Shown: in pieces, positions 1 through 9,185 of the stretch
Numbering within the stretch: the stretch's first letter is position 1
How the letters are laid out: every line of letters starts with the position of its first letter
Assembly: GCA_021772985.1 (NCBI GenBank)
Contig: JAJFKX010000037.1
Span: forward strand, 1 to 64,000
Origin: Gammaproteobacteria bacterium
Lineage (GTDB): Bacteria > Pseudomonadota > Gammaproteobacteria > Xanthomonadales > Wenzhouxiangellaceae
DNA length: 64,000 bases
Direction: 5' to 3'
The notes under the pieces: generated by a model
What the model was told of the DNA's origin: nothing
The model's database searches: none
What the model saw: only the letters and a program-made list of their open reading frames with translations
Position numbers and translations under genes: made by a program

Positions 1-1080
1 TGTACCTGCACATTGAATGTGACATCGCCGCCCGGTTCATCGACATTATCGGGAACCGCCGATTTGCTGACGATGATTTCAGGCTGTACGTCATTGATGC
101 TGACCGTGGCACTAGCCTGCGCTTGAACATCGTTGCCGTCATCGTCTGAGACCATCGCAGTGATGGTATCGGTTTCGCTGTCACCGGCATTACCGCTGAC
201 CGTGGCTATAAAGCTGCAGCTATAGCTGCCACCGGCGATAATGCTTTGCGGCACACTGCAACTGCCCTGGCCATTCAGATCACCGTGGATATCGTCCCCC
301 AGTGTATTCAAGGTGACGGCTTCATCACCCGCGTTTTGTACCTGCACACTGAACGTGACATCGCCGCCCGGCTCGTCCACATTGTCCGGCGTAGCCGACT
401 TGTTGACCGTGATACTAGGGACCACATCGTTGATGGTGACCGTGGCGCTGGCCTGACCCTGGGCATTGTTGCCGTCATCATCTGAGACACCAGCAGTGAT
501 GGTATCGGTTTCGCTGTCACCGGCATCGCCATTAACCATGGCTGTGAAACTGCAGTTGTAACTGCTGCCGGCAGCTATGTTTTGCGGCACACTGCAATCG
601 CCCTGGCCGTTCAGATCGCCATGGATATCATCAACCAAAGTATTCAAGCTGATGGCTTCATCGCCGGTGTTCTGTGCCTGCGCGCTAAACGTGACATTAC
701 CACCCGGTTCATCGACATTATCGGGAGTTGCAGTTTTAACCACAGTCACGCTGGGCAACACATCTGCAACCGCTATGTCATCTGAATCATTAGCAGTAAA
801 CGGCGAACCGGACTGATCACCATCTGCGCTGGTCACACTGGTGACCACATCACCCGCATTGCCGCTCACATTGGCACTGAAACTACAGCTGTAACTGCCG
901 CTGCTGGCGATGGTTTGTGGCACGCTGCAGCTGCCCTGACCGTCCAGGTCACCGGCCAGATTATGTGTTAAGCCGGTCAGATCAACCGCTGCTGTTTCAT
1001 TGTTATTAACCGTGATGTCAATGCTTGCAGCACCACCTGGTTCATTGATATTCACCGGTACCGTCTGGTCCACGGTGACA
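1..1080 (-). repeat. Tandem 336-bp (112-residue) coding repeats
   Basis: Direct repeats within the secreted protein gene. The string cctgcacattgaatgtgac at 5 recurs at 341 and 677 with few changes, so the period is exactly 336 bp. A more diverged unit lies at about 740-1080. The repeats continue beyond the left edge. Confidence 0.85.
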
Positions 1081-2768
1081 TCCACAAAACCACCCAGGCA
1101 GGACGGAATGGTAAAACTGCAAACCCGGGTATTCCATTGAAAATTACCAGTGGTTTCCACGTATTCATTGGTGTGCCAGAAGGTGCAGTTATCCACCGGG
1201 TCAACACTGGTGCTGGCGTAATCCGCCCAGCGATTAGCGCCTTCATGGGTGCCGGTGCCATCCACGCAGACCGATTCGGCCTGGACCCCACCGGGTGCAT
1301 CCACCCCCCGCTCGTGTACCGTAAAATAAACAGACGGAAAAGAAGTGGCACTGGAACGGGTATAGCCGATACCGATATTACCGGCTGAATCTACCGAAGC
1401 AGACCCTACCCAACGATTTAAACCATCGCTAAAGTCCACCACCCCGAACAAATCGCCACCATCCCCGATAGCCACAGCATTCGTCACTGGATTGATTTCA
1501 AAACCAGCCCACATCACACCTGCCCGGTCACCACCCACATCCACGTTATTGGTCACCGCTGATCGCAACAGACCTTCGCTGGGGAAATATCGGTTATTAA
1601 ATCGATAGACGGTAAATGCCGCTAATGGGTCAAGACGCTGTGCCGATGGCTGGAATATACAGTCGCGGCTAAAACCACATAAACTGACATCAAACGGCGT
1701 GGTATTAATGCTTGGTAAAGCTGTTAATGTCGAGTTGGTCGGGGTTACAAAATCAACACATGCCTCCCAGAACTGGTAACGATCCGCACCACCAAAAGCT
1801 GCGCCGTCTGTGCCGTGCACCAAATAGTTACAAGTCCCGGCCGGTGGCAGGTCCGGTCCTTCCAGGTTGGCCGCCAGCGTACCGAATTCCAGCGATGTCG
1901 GAGAAAACTGAACCCCGCCACCGGTACCGGCCAATAACGCTGCCCGCTCAAAAACCGTCAGGTTTACACCCTGGAAAGCGGTACCGATAAATTCATGCGT
2001 GGTCATGTAATAACCATCCGGCCACAAACCGATTTTCGGATAGTCGTTAAATGCGCCGGGACTGACTAGAAAATCATACAAAGTGTACGGCCCGGCTGGA
2101 TCTTCACCATCGGATATCGCAATACATTGATGGCCATCGGCAACCGCCGTGCCGGTAAACTGCGAGAACAGCCAGCGGCCTGCGATGTGATCGTAGAGCA
2201 CAATCGGATCGCCGGCGTTCTGGGTTTCACAAACGCCACCGAACCCAGCCCAGAAGATATTGCCGACAAATGGTCCACCGGCAACTGCACCGGTGGCCTT
2301 ATCAAAAAATACCCAGCCGAGATTAATATACTGAGCGTAATGGGTCAGGCCAACATCACCGTTGGTGTCAGGCGGAGTTATTCGGCCACCGATAATACTG
2401 GCATTATCATCACTGGAATAACCGGGAATACTCAGTGCCACGGCTGGCGCATTGGCCATCAAAGGGAATTGGCGCAACTGGGTGCCGTTGCTATTTTCGA
2501 TGTCTGGCCCGGAACCTGTAGCAGCCAGTTCAGGCGGTAACCTCAGCGGATTAATTGCGCCGCTGGGTGGCGCCGGCAGCGCCGGTGCCGACAGCTGTAT
2601 CTGGACAAGGTCTTCAATACGTGGCGCCCGACCCTGTTTTACCAAAGGAACTGCCTTAATAGCCATCGCTGGTGCAGCCGGAACCAAATCCGGCTGCTGC
2701 GCCATGGCCTGGTGTGTAAGCCAGACAAATACCACCCCCAGCAAAAAAACCATCAACCGCTTGGCCAT
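1..2768 (-). CDS. Large secreted repeat protein, C-terminus beyond window
   Basis: The frame is open from an ATG at 2768 to the left edge. GGAG lies about 10 nt before the ATG. The N-terminus (MAKRLMVFLLGVVFVWLTHQ, then AMA-QQ) is a Sec signal peptide, so the protein is exported. About 550 residues of non-repetitive, Gly/Asp-rich sequence follow, reminiscent of secreted beta-propeller-like domains. From about 1080 down to 1 there are tandem repeats. Three copies of the segment encoding PDNVDEPGGDVTF lie exactly 336 bp apart (near 5, 341 and 677), giving a 112-residue unit with a conserved Cys pair (GSCSVPQ...SYSCSF). Such units resemble DUF11/CARDB-like Ig-fold repeats of surface proteins. 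The substrate is unknown. The C-terminal sorting signal is not visible. Confidence 0.85.
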   Translation of the reverse strand, partial: MAKRLMVFLLGVVFVWLTHQAMAQQPDLVPAAPAMAIKAVPLVKQGRAPRIEDLVQIQLSAPALPAPPSGAINPLRLPPELAATGSGPDIENSNGTQLRQFPLMANAPAVALSIPGYSSDDNASIIGGRITPPDTNGDVGLTHYAQYINLGWVFFDKATGAVAGGPFVGNIFWAGFGGVCETQNAGDPIVLYDHIAGRWLFSQFTGTAVADGHQCIAISDGEDPAGPYTLYDFLVSPGAFNDYPKIGLWPDGYYMTTHEFIGTAFQGVNLTVFERAALLAGTGGGVQFSPTSLEFGTLAANLEGPDLPPAGTCNYLVHGTDGAAFGGADRYQFWEACVDFVTPTNSTLTALPSINTTPFDVSLCGFSRDCIFQPSAQRLDPLAAFTVYRFNNRYFPSEGLLRSAVTNNVDVGGDRAGVMWAGFEINPVTNAVAIGDGGDLFGVVDFSDGLNRWVGSASVDSAGNIGIGYTRSSATSFPSVYFTVHERGVDAPGGVQAESVCVDGTGTHEGANRWADYASTSVDPVDNCTFWHTNEYVETTGNFQWNTRVCSFTIPSCLGGFVDVTVDQTVPVNINEPGGAASIDITVNNNETAAVDLTGLTHNLAGDLDGQGSCSVPQTIASSGSYSCSFSANVSGNAGDVVTSVTSADGDQSGSPFTANDSDDIAVADVLPSVTVVKTATPDNVDEPGGNVTFSAQAQNTGDEAISLNTLVDDIHGDLNGQGDCSVPQNIAAGSSYNCSFTAMVNGDAGDSETDTITAGVSDDDGNNAQGQASATVTINDVVPSITVNKSATPDNVDEPGGDVTFSVQVQNAGDEAVTLNTLGDDIHGDLNGQGSCSVPQSIIAGGSYSCSFIATVSGNAGDSETDTITAMVSDDDGNDVQAQASATVSINDVQPEIIVSKSAVPDNVDEPGGDVTFNVQV

Positions 2769-2835
2769 CTACCAAATCTCCGTCTGTTGCTGATCCTCCT
2801 GATCAGAGTGGTATTACAATAACTAATGGCTGGCT

Positions 2836-3816
2836 TTAGCCCAGCAAATCTTCAACTGCAGCCCGTTCCTCACGCAATTCATTATCAGTAGCGTTCATCC
2901 GTTCTCTACTGAATTCATCAATACTCAAACCCTGCACGATTTGGTACTGACCATTGCTGCAACGACATGGAAATGAATAAATCACGCCCGCTTCGATAGC
3001 ATAACTGCCATCGGCTGGAACAGCCATGGATACCCAATCATCACCGGGTGTACCCAATGCCCAGCTGCGGATATGGTCAATAGCTGCAGAGGCTGCAGAA
3101 GCCGCGCTGGAAGCACCGCGAGCCTTGATAATGGCTGCGCCGCGCTGCTGAACATCCGGAATAAAGGTATTCCGGTTCCAATCCTGATCAACCAGATCAG
3201 CAGCAGTATGGCCGTCAACGGTGCAATGGCTGATATCCGGATATTGGGTAGCTGAATGATTGCCCCAGATAACCATCTGTTTAATATCGGTGGTGTGTTT
3301 AGCGGTTTTAGCCGCCAGCTGGCTGAGTGCGCGGTTGTGATCCAGCCGGGTCATGGCAGTAAAATTTGCTGCCGGCAGGTCAGGAGCAGCAGCCTGGGCA
3401 ATCAGCGCATTGGTGTTGGCCGGGTTACCCACTACCAGCACTTTGATATTACGGCTGGCATGCTCATTCATGGCTTTGCCCTGCGGACCGAAAATTTTGC
3501 CGTTTTCACTCAGCAGATCGCCACGCTCCATACCCGGACCGCGTGGTTTGGCGCCGACCAGTAATGCATAATCAGCATCTTTGAAGCCTTCATTGGCATC
3601 AGCGGTCACAACAATCCCGTGTAACAGTGGGAATGCCGCATCATTTAATTCCATCGCAACCCCGTTGGCTGCATCAATAGCGGGCGGAATTTCCAGTAAT
3701 TGCAAGATCACCGGCTGGTCTTTGCCCAGCATATCGCCGGCGGCGATGCGAAAACACAATTGATAGCCGATTTGACCAGCGGCGCCGGTAATCGCCACGC
3801 GAACAGGGTTTTTCAT
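2836..3816 (-). CDS. mdh: Malate dehydrogenase
   Basis: NAD-dependent oxidation of malate to oxaloacetate in the TCA cycle, cytosolic. The 326-residue protein starts with a Rossmann fold ([14 protein letters not shown]). It has the [15 protein letters not shown] active-site loop with substrate-binding Arg, [10 protein letters not shown], the catalytic stretch MTRLDHNRA, and the His motif [12 protein letters not shown]. This is the 326-330 residue cytosolic-MDH-like group (as in Xanthomonas and Burkholderia) rather than the 310-residue E. coli type. It is a stand-alone gene between the repeat protein and the divergent ggt. Confidence 0.96.
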   Translation of the reverse strand: MKNPVRVAITGAAGQIGYQLCFRIAAGDMLGKDQPVILQLLEIPPAIDAANGVAMELNDAAFPLLHGIVVTADANEGFKDADYALLVGAKPRGPGMERGDLLSENGKIFGPQGKAMNEHASRNIKVLVVGNPANTNALIAQAAAPDLPAANFTAMTRLDHNRALSQLAAKTAKHTTDIKQMVIWGNHSATQYPDISHCTVDGHTAADLVDQDWNRNTFIPDVQQRGAAIIKARGASSAASAASAAIDHIRSWALGTPGDDWVSMAVPADGSYAIEAGVIYSFPCRCSNGQYQIVQGLSIDEFSRERMNATDNELREERAAVEDLLG

Positions 3817-3936
3817 GATTGTCTCCGTAATCTGAAGGCCCGGGGCTGTTGCTTGAAGCCGGGCGCTGTAAAAGCATTTGAACTGTCTGCTATTCTAACG
3901 GAATGCATCCTATCCGTTTAGTCCCAGGAGCGCTTT

Positions 3937-5643
3937 ATGTGCCAATTGCGTCTGTTATTTTCATGTTTTTTGCTGCTGATCAGCTGTTCATCGCTAATGG
4001 CGGCTGACCGCGTTACCGGTGAACTGTTCGCCACCCGCTCGGAAGTTATCGCTGCGCATGGCATGGCCGCCACCAGCCAACCGCTGGCCACCCAGATTGC
4101 TCTCGACATTCTGAAACAGGGTGGCAATGCGATTGATGCTGCGATTGCCGCGAATGCCGCACTGGGTTTGATGGAACCAACCGGCAATGGCATGGGCGGT
4201 GATCTGTTTGCGATTATCTGGGATGCGGAAACCGAGCAATTGTATGGGTACAACGGCAGTGGCCGCTCACCTAAATCGTTGAGCCTGGAATGGTTCATCG
4301 ACAATGGTTACACCGATATTCCGGCGCATGGCCCATTGCCGGTATCTGTCCCTGGTGCCGTTGACGGCTGGTTTGCCTTGCATCAACGCTTTGGCGAACT
4401 GGAGATGGCAAAAATATTGCAGCCAACCATAAATTACGCAGAAAACGGTTTCCCGCTGAGCGAGTTGATTGCCTGGTACTGGCAACGCTCTACCCCGGTA
4501 TTGTCAAAGTATCCCGGCTTCAGCGAGCAGTTCACCGATAACGGCCGCCCCCCGCAGAAAGGTGAATTATGGAAAAACCCGAATCTGGCGACTACCTTGA
4601 AAAACCTGGCCAGCGGTGGCCGGGACGCTTTTTATAAAGGGGATATCGCACGCACAATCAGCAGTTATATGCAGGCCAACGGTGGTTTTTTGAGCTACCA
4701 GGACATGGCCGAGCATCAAGGTGAGTGGGTCACACCGCAATCGGTCAACTACCGTGGCTACGATGTCTGGGAGTTACCACCGAATGGTCAGGGTATAGCT
4801 GCTTTACAGATACTGAATATTCTGGAAGGTTTTGACTTGAGTCAGTATTCCGTCACCAACCCGGAATATGTCCATTTGTTTCTGGAAGCCAAAAAGCTGG
4901 CGTTTGAAGACCGCGGAAAATTTTATGCTGATCCGGATTTTGCCGAAATTCCGATGACATGGCTGCTGTCCAAAGAGTATGCCGCGCAACGCCGTGCCCT
5001 GATCAGCCCGGATCAGGCTTTGCAGAGTATTGCTTCCGGTAACGCACCTGAACACGGGGATACGATATATCTGACCACTGCCGACAGGCACGGCAATATG
5101 GTGTCGCTGATTCAATCCAATTACCGCGGCATGGGCTCGGGCATGGCGCCGCCGGGACTGGGCTTTATTCTGCAGGACCGCGGCGAAATGTTTGTTTTGA
5201 AAGCAGGTCATGCAAATACCTTTGAACCAGGCAAACGGCCGTTCCACACCATTATTCCGGCTTTTATTACCAAAGACGGTAAACCCTGGGTTAGTTTTGG
5301 ACTGATGGGGGGTGGGATGCAACCACAGGGGCATGCCCAGATAGTTATCAACCTGATCGATTTCAATATGAACCTGCAGGAGGCCGGTGACGCGCCGCGC
5401 ATCCATCACAGCGGTTCTACCCAGCCTACCGGTCAAAATACCCGGATGGCAGATGGCGGTGTGGTCAACCTGGAATCCGGTTTTGATTATTCAGTGATCC
5501 GGGCATTGAATGACAGAGGCCATCGGATTGCACCTGCCAGAGGTGTTTATGGTGGCTATCAGGCAATTTTGCGTGACCTGGAAAGCGGTGTTTATTATGG
5601 CGCCTCAGAATCGCGCAAAGATGGGCATGCAGCAGGGTATTAA
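3937..5643 (+). CDS. ggt: Gamma-glutamyltransferase (glutathione hydrolase)
   Basis: Ntn-hydrolase that cleaves the gamma-glutamyl bond of glutathione and transfers the glutamyl group, in the periplasm. It has 568 residues, the usual length. The N-terminus carries a signal (LLISCSSLMAAD). LISC could act as a lipobox, or cleavage may occur after LMA. The autoprocessing nucleophile is Thr376 in GDTIYLTTADRHGN, aligning with Thr391 of the E. coli enzyme. Downstream are the family motif RGMGSGMAPPGLGF and the FGLMGGGMQPQGH loop. It is divergent from mdh, with 120 bp between starts. A small secreted protein gene follows after 19 bp. Confidence 0.95.
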   Translation: MCQLRLLFSCFLLLISCSSLMAADRVTGELFATRSEVIAAHGMAATSQPLATQIALDILKQGGNAIDAAIAANAALGLMEPTGNGMGGDLFAIIWDAETEQLYGYNGSGRSPKSLSLEWFIDNGYTDIPAHGPLPVSVPGAVDGWFALHQRFGELEMAKILQPTINYAENGFPLSELIAWYWQRSTPVLSKYPGFSEQFTDNGRPPQKGELWKNPNLATTLKNLASGGRDAFYKGDIARTISSYMQANGGFLSYQDMAEHQGEWVTPQSVNYRGYDVWELPPNGQGIAALQILNILEGFDLSQYSVTNPEYVHLFLEAKKLAFEDRGKFYADPDFAEIPMTWLLSKEYAAQRRALISPDQALQSIASGNAPEHGDTIYLTTADRHGNMVSLIQSNYRGMGSGMAPPGLGFILQDRGEMFVLKAGHANTFEPGKRPFHTIIPAFITKDGKPWVSFGLMGGGMQPQGHAQIVINLIDFNMNLQEAGDAPRIHHSGSTQPTGQNTRMADGGVVNLESGFDYSVIRALNDRGHRIAPARGVYGGYQAILRDLESGVYYGASESRKDGHAAGY

Positions 5644-5662
5644 CCAACCCTTTATGCTTTAG

Positions 5663-6238
5663 ATGAAATTCATGGTTTGTGCATGCTTATTTTATATAAG
5701 TCAGCTCAGCCATGCCTGTAGCCCGCCGCTTGTTGATCCAGCATTAAAGCCGGAGTGGTACATCCTGCAAAACTACAAACATGCTGATTTGGTATTTATC
5801 GGCAAAGTCGTCAAAGCCGGCGTTGCGGTTATTGATGAAGATGAGGATAACTATGAATGGCAATTTTCAACTTTTGTCATTGATCAGGTCCTGAAAGGTG
5901 AAAGCCGCCAACACCTTTCATTTAAAGAAAACATTACCTGTTGTTTATGCGGTATACAGGTAAACAAGCAGCAAACTTACCTGGTTTATGCGCGAGCAGC
6001 CAAGCAAGGGTTTGACCTGCAAAAAGTTGTTCTTGGATCGACTGACATCCAGCAAAACCTTGATCTTATTGGCGATATCCACAGCGGTAAAATTAATCCG
6101 GACAGTTCCCAACCGGTTGATTTTCGCAAACCATTGCAGCTACCGGCCAACCCATCCTTACAGGAAATTGAACAAGCTGTTTATGGACAATCTGAAGCTA
6201 CTTCAGAAAACCTTCAGTTAATCCGCATTTTCAACTAA
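5663..6238 (+). CDS. Secreted NTR/TIMP-like Cys-rich protein
   Basis: 191 residues with a signal peptide ending at SHA-CS. After the signal, Cys is nearly the first mature residue. The order ACSP, ADLVFIGKV, FVIDQVLKG, CCLCGIQV and YLVYA is the layout of bacterial NTR-like (TIMP-fold) domains. In these a Cys near the mature N-terminus and a central Cys cluster form disulfides. The role is unknown; NTR modules bind proteins or proteases. The gene follows ggt by 19 bp and may be cotranscribed. Its 3' end overlaps the convergent ribokinase gene by 4 bp. Confidence 0.7.
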   Translation: MKFMVCACLFYISQLSHACSPPLVDPALKPEWYILQNYKHADLVFIGKVVKAGVAVIDEDEDNYEWQFSTFVIDQVLKGESRQHLSFKENITCCLCGIQVNKQQTYLVYARAAKQGFDLQKVVLGSTDIQQNLDLIGDIHSGKINPDSSQPVDFRKPLQLPANPSLQEIEQAVYGQSEATSENLQLIRIFN

Positions 6239-7110
6239 AGATTCAACTCGGCTCTGTCGGGAATTGAATCCGCCGCACCCTGGGTTTGCACACATAAGGC
6301 AGCTGCCTGTGTAGCTATCTCCAAACATTGTTCAAGCGGTAATTGCTGGGCCCATTGCGCAACAAAATAACCGATAAATGTATCCCCGGCCGCAGTGGTA
6401 TCAACGGCTTGTACCTGATGTGCCGGCACCAGTATTCGGGAATGTTGATCAGCATAGACAGCACCTTGGGCGCCCAGGGTTAATACTATTCTTGTTGCCG
6501 GGTAGTGATGCAATAGCTGTTCGATGACCTGCTCGGATTCGGCAGCACCCACCAGTGCCTGGGCTTCAGTTTCGTTGACTATCAACAAATCAACCTTAGC
6601 CAGCGGATAGTTATGCACCTGGGTGGTCATTGGTGCTGGATTGAACACAGTGAATAAGCCTCGGCGACTGGCTGCATCCAATAGATAAGCTACTTCACTG
6701 GTTTCATTCTGACACAGCACCCAGTCGTCATTTTTGCTGCCGTTCAAAGCCTCATCAATTCTGGTTTTGCTTAAGCAAGCATTGGCGCCTGCATTAATGA
6801 TAATGGCATTTTCACCTGAGTTATTGACCTGGATCACGGCTTGCCCGGTAGCCTGCTCAATAGTGACAACTTGATCGACGGCCACCCCATTGGCTTGCAG
6901 TTTTTCCAACAGCATACCGCCCTCAATACCAACCATGCCGACATGTACAACATCAGCGCCGGCTTTCGCCAAAGCAATTGATTGGTTTAAGCCCTTGCCA
7001 CCGGCAAATTGCCGGTAATCATTGGCAGCAATGGTTTGGCCGGGCTGCACAAAATCATCAACGCTATAAACGTGATCAAGATTCAATGACCCAAAATTAA
7101 ATATGCGCAT
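6235..7110 (-). CDS. rbsK: Ribokinase (PfkB family sugar kinase)
   Basis: Phosphorylates ribose at O5 using ATP. 291 residues. The N-terminal family signature is visible (GQTIAANDYRQFAGGKGLNQ). The C-terminal PfkB signature contains the catalytic Asp in VDTTAAGDTFIGYF, where TAAGD forms the anion hole. It lies 30 bp downstream of the nucleoside hydrolase on the same strand. The pair makes metabolic sense, as the hydrolase releases ribose and RbsK traps it as ribose-5-phosphate. A related PfkB specificity such as deoxyribokinase cannot be excluded. Confidence 0.9.
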   Translation of the reverse strand: MRIFNFGSLNLDHVYSVDDFVQPGQTIAANDYRQFAGGKGLNQSIALAKAGADVVHVGMVGIEGGMLLEKLQANGVAVDQVVTIEQATGQAVIQVNNSGENAIIINAGANACLSKTRIDEALNGSKNDDWVLCQNETSEVAYLLDAASRRGLFTVFNPAPMTTQVHNYPLAKVDLLIVNETEAQALVGAAESEQVIEQLLHHYPATRIVLTLGAQGAVYADQHSRILVPAHQVQAVDTTAAGDTFIGYFVAQWAQQLPLEQCLEIATQAAALCVQTQGAADSIPDRAELNL

Positions 7111-7140
7111 CTCGCTTAAACGCTAAAACTATTGGTTGAA

Positions 7141-8118
7141 TTATTGCTGAACACTCTGTTCCAGCAAAGCTTTCCAACGCACAGCATCAATTTCCCAGCA
7201 TACTGTGGCATTGGCCGGTCCCTGCTTGACCAAAGGTTGCCACATGCTGACGTTTTCATCACCGCCATCGGTAATATTCAACTGGTCAACAACCGTCATA
7301 CCCCTGGTCAATTCGCCCTGACATTCGATATCCACGTAGTGCTTGCTTTTTCTAGTACAAATTGATGGATCGATAGCAACGGCCATAGCTACTGGGTCGG
7401 GCAACGCCATGCCTGGATCACCCAGCATCTCACGATTGACCTGATAACCAATCCGATTACAGTCAACGACAAACTCTCCCAGTACCGTGTTGCTTGCCTG
7501 TTTAAGCCGATCAATCTCAGCTTCGCTCAGATTCGCCTCGCCGCGACATAACTCCCAACCGACCATTTCAATCGGCAGGCCGGAATGGAAACAGATTCTG
7601 GCTGCTTCCGGGTCGCACCAGATATTGTATTCAGCTGCCGGAGTAATATTCCCAACGGTACAGGCCACACCACCCATAACCACACAGCGACCGACATTTT
7701 TTACGATCTCAGGTGCTTTGCTTACCGCGTTGGCAATATTGGTCATTGGCCCGAGCGTGACCAGAATAATGCCCGGGTTGGCCTGAATGGTTTCGATCAA
7801 GGCATCCACTGCCGGTTTGTCTTCTACCGGGAGGTCCGGCGCCGGATAGTGCATATCGCCCATACCGTCCGCACCATGAAAAAATTCAGCCCGGTAAGCT
7901 GCGCGCTGCAGTGGCCGGTCAGCACCTTCAAACACCGGTATTGACTGGCCACACAACCGCACCGTATAACGGGCATTGATGCTTGCCTGTTGTAACGGCA
8001 CATTCCCAGCTACGATGGTGATCGCCAGCACGTCTATATCAGGGTTCATCAACGCCATCATTAATGCCACTGCATCGTCAGAGGCGGTATCGGTATCGAT
8101 GATCATTTTTCTGGTCAA
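7141..8118 (-). CDS. Nucleoside hydrolase (inosine/uridine-preferring type)
   Basis: Ca2+-dependent hydrolysis of the N-glycosidic bond of ribonucleosides. The family hallmark DTDTASDD (DxDxxxDD metal and ribose site) is at the N-terminus, followed by VTLGPMTNIANA and PAAEYNIWCDPEAA, as in the IUNH family. I choose a TTG start at 8118 (LTRKMIIDTD) because GGAGGA at 8123-8128 lies 4 nt upstream. The ATG further upstream (8160) would put this Shine-Dalgarno inside the gene, and the internal ATG at 8106 is 16 nt from it. Length is then 325 residues. Operonic with ribokinase for nucleoside salvage. Confidence 0.9.
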   Translation of the reverse strand: MTRKMIIDTDTASDDAVALMMALMNPDIDVLAITIVAGNVPLQQASINARYTVRLCGQSIPVFEGADRPLQRAAYRAEFFHGADGMGDMHYPAPDLPVEDKPAVDALIETIQANPGIILVTLGPMTNIANAVSKAPEIVKNVGRCVVMGGVACTVGNITPAAEYNIWCDPEAARICFHSGLPIEMVGWELCRGEANLSEAEIDRLKQASNTVLGEFVVDCNRIGYQVNREMLGDPGMALPDPVAMAVAIDPSICTRKSKHYVDIECQGELTRGMTVVDQLNITDGGDENVSMWQPLVKQGPANATVCWEIDAVRWKALLEQSVQQ

Positions 8119-8502
8119 TGTGTCCTCCAGGCAAATACTAAGGGTTGATATTAAATCCATTCACTTTGGTGCGCAGGCTGCTGCAGGTAATCATTACAAT
8201 TGTAGTGACTGGAGCCCGCATGGCGCCTGTTACTGTATGAATTAATTTTAAGGGCATAATGGTTAACAATATACATATGGTATATCAGTCACGGTGACAT
8301 ATTTGCTGGAGACCTGTTATTTGCCCAGCGAGACCGGAGGCTAATAATCGCTTTTATAGCTATATTCACACACAGTGTGTCACAGTGAGCTGATAAAAAT
8401 TAATGCTACAAACAGCCAACTGCTAATCGCCACAGCACTTAATATCGATTACAAATGCTCTGGCCCTGAAATTTATTGACGCTGTAAAAACGGTTACCGC
8501 TT
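8119..8502. promoter_or_regulatory. Divergent intergenic region with three small palindromes
   Basis: 384 bp between the nucleoside hydrolase and the two-component system. I see no gene. It contains inverted repeats ATATAC-N5-GTATAT (8269-8285), GTCAC-N-GTGAC (8288-8298) and ACACAC-A-GTGTGT (8368-8380). These are candidate operators for the divergent promoters. No promoter hexamers are clear enough to call. Confidence 0.35.
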
Positions 8503-9183
8503 ATGGGAATGCAGATTAACAAGCTATTGATAGTTGAAGATGATCATCAACAGCAAGCCCGGTTGACTGGTGCTCTGAATCAATACAGTACGATTGGCGA
8601 GGTTTATGTATGTGGAACCTTACAACACGCCAAACAACAATTGCGCCGACAGCAACCCGATGTAATTTTGCTGGATGTCGGCTTACCGGATGGTAACGGC
8701 CTTGAGCTATTGGTGTTTCAACAGCAAACCGGGCTGTTATCCAAAACCTTGATATTATCCAGTATCAGCGATGAACAGACTATTGTTAAAGCCATTCAGC
8801 TGGGCGCTCAGGGCTATTTGCTAAAACAGGACGACAGTGCCGACTTATATCAGTCCCTGCAAACCATCATGAATGGCACCCCACCACTCAGTCCATCCGT
8901 AGCACAATGCATACTGCAACACCTGCGTGAACCAATCGATACCAACAAAAATACCCGGCAGGCAGCAGTCACCACCCCACAATTACCGCCGCGCCAACAG
9001 CTAACCCTGTCATTGCTGGCCCGCGGCATGACATACCGTGAAATTGCCGCGCAAATGGATATCACCTTTCATACAGTCTCTACCTACGCACAGGAAATTT
9101 ATAACAAACTGGCCGCACGTTCACGCAGCGAAGCGGTTTATAAAGCCCAGCAACTTGGTATTATCGGTACCAACGGCTATTAA
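8503..9183 (+). CDS. NarL/LuxR-family response regulator
   Basis: 226-residue cytosolic transcription factor. The N-terminal receiver domain has acidic EDD (LLIVEDDHQQ) and the phospho-acceptor Asp58 in LLDVGLPDGNG, then the Lys loop LLKQDDSADL. The C-terminal GerE-type HTH is MTYREIAAQMDITFHTVSTY. The gene ends 2 bp before the sensor kinase. Receiver plus LuxR HTH with a HisKA_3 kinase partner is the NarL/NarX arrangement. The targets may be the two genes downstream, which share an upstream element (see the sites at 11054 and 13288). Confidence 0.92.
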   Translation: MGMQINKLLIVEDDHQQQARLTGALNQYSTIGEVYVCGTLQHAKQQLRRQQPDVILLDVGLPDGNGLELLVFQQQTGLLSKTLILSSISDEQTIVKAIQLGAQGYLLKQDDSADLYQSLQTIMNGTPPLSPSVAQCILQHLREPIDTNKNTRQAAVTTPQLPPRQQLTLSLLARGMTYREIAAQMDITFHTVSTYAQEIYNKLAARSRSEAVYKAQQLGIIGTNGY

Positions 9184-9185
9184 AC

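Noticed and set aside
1-1080. Regular spacing looked array-like (CRISPR)
   Set aside because: Period is 336 bp and coding, with no short conserved repeats or unique spacers. No CRISPR array or cas gene is seen in the window.
241-2540. Many frames on + within 1-2768
   Set aside because: All are shadows of the minus-strand repeat protein, which has a signal peptide, Shine-Dalgarno and in-frame 112-residue periodicity.
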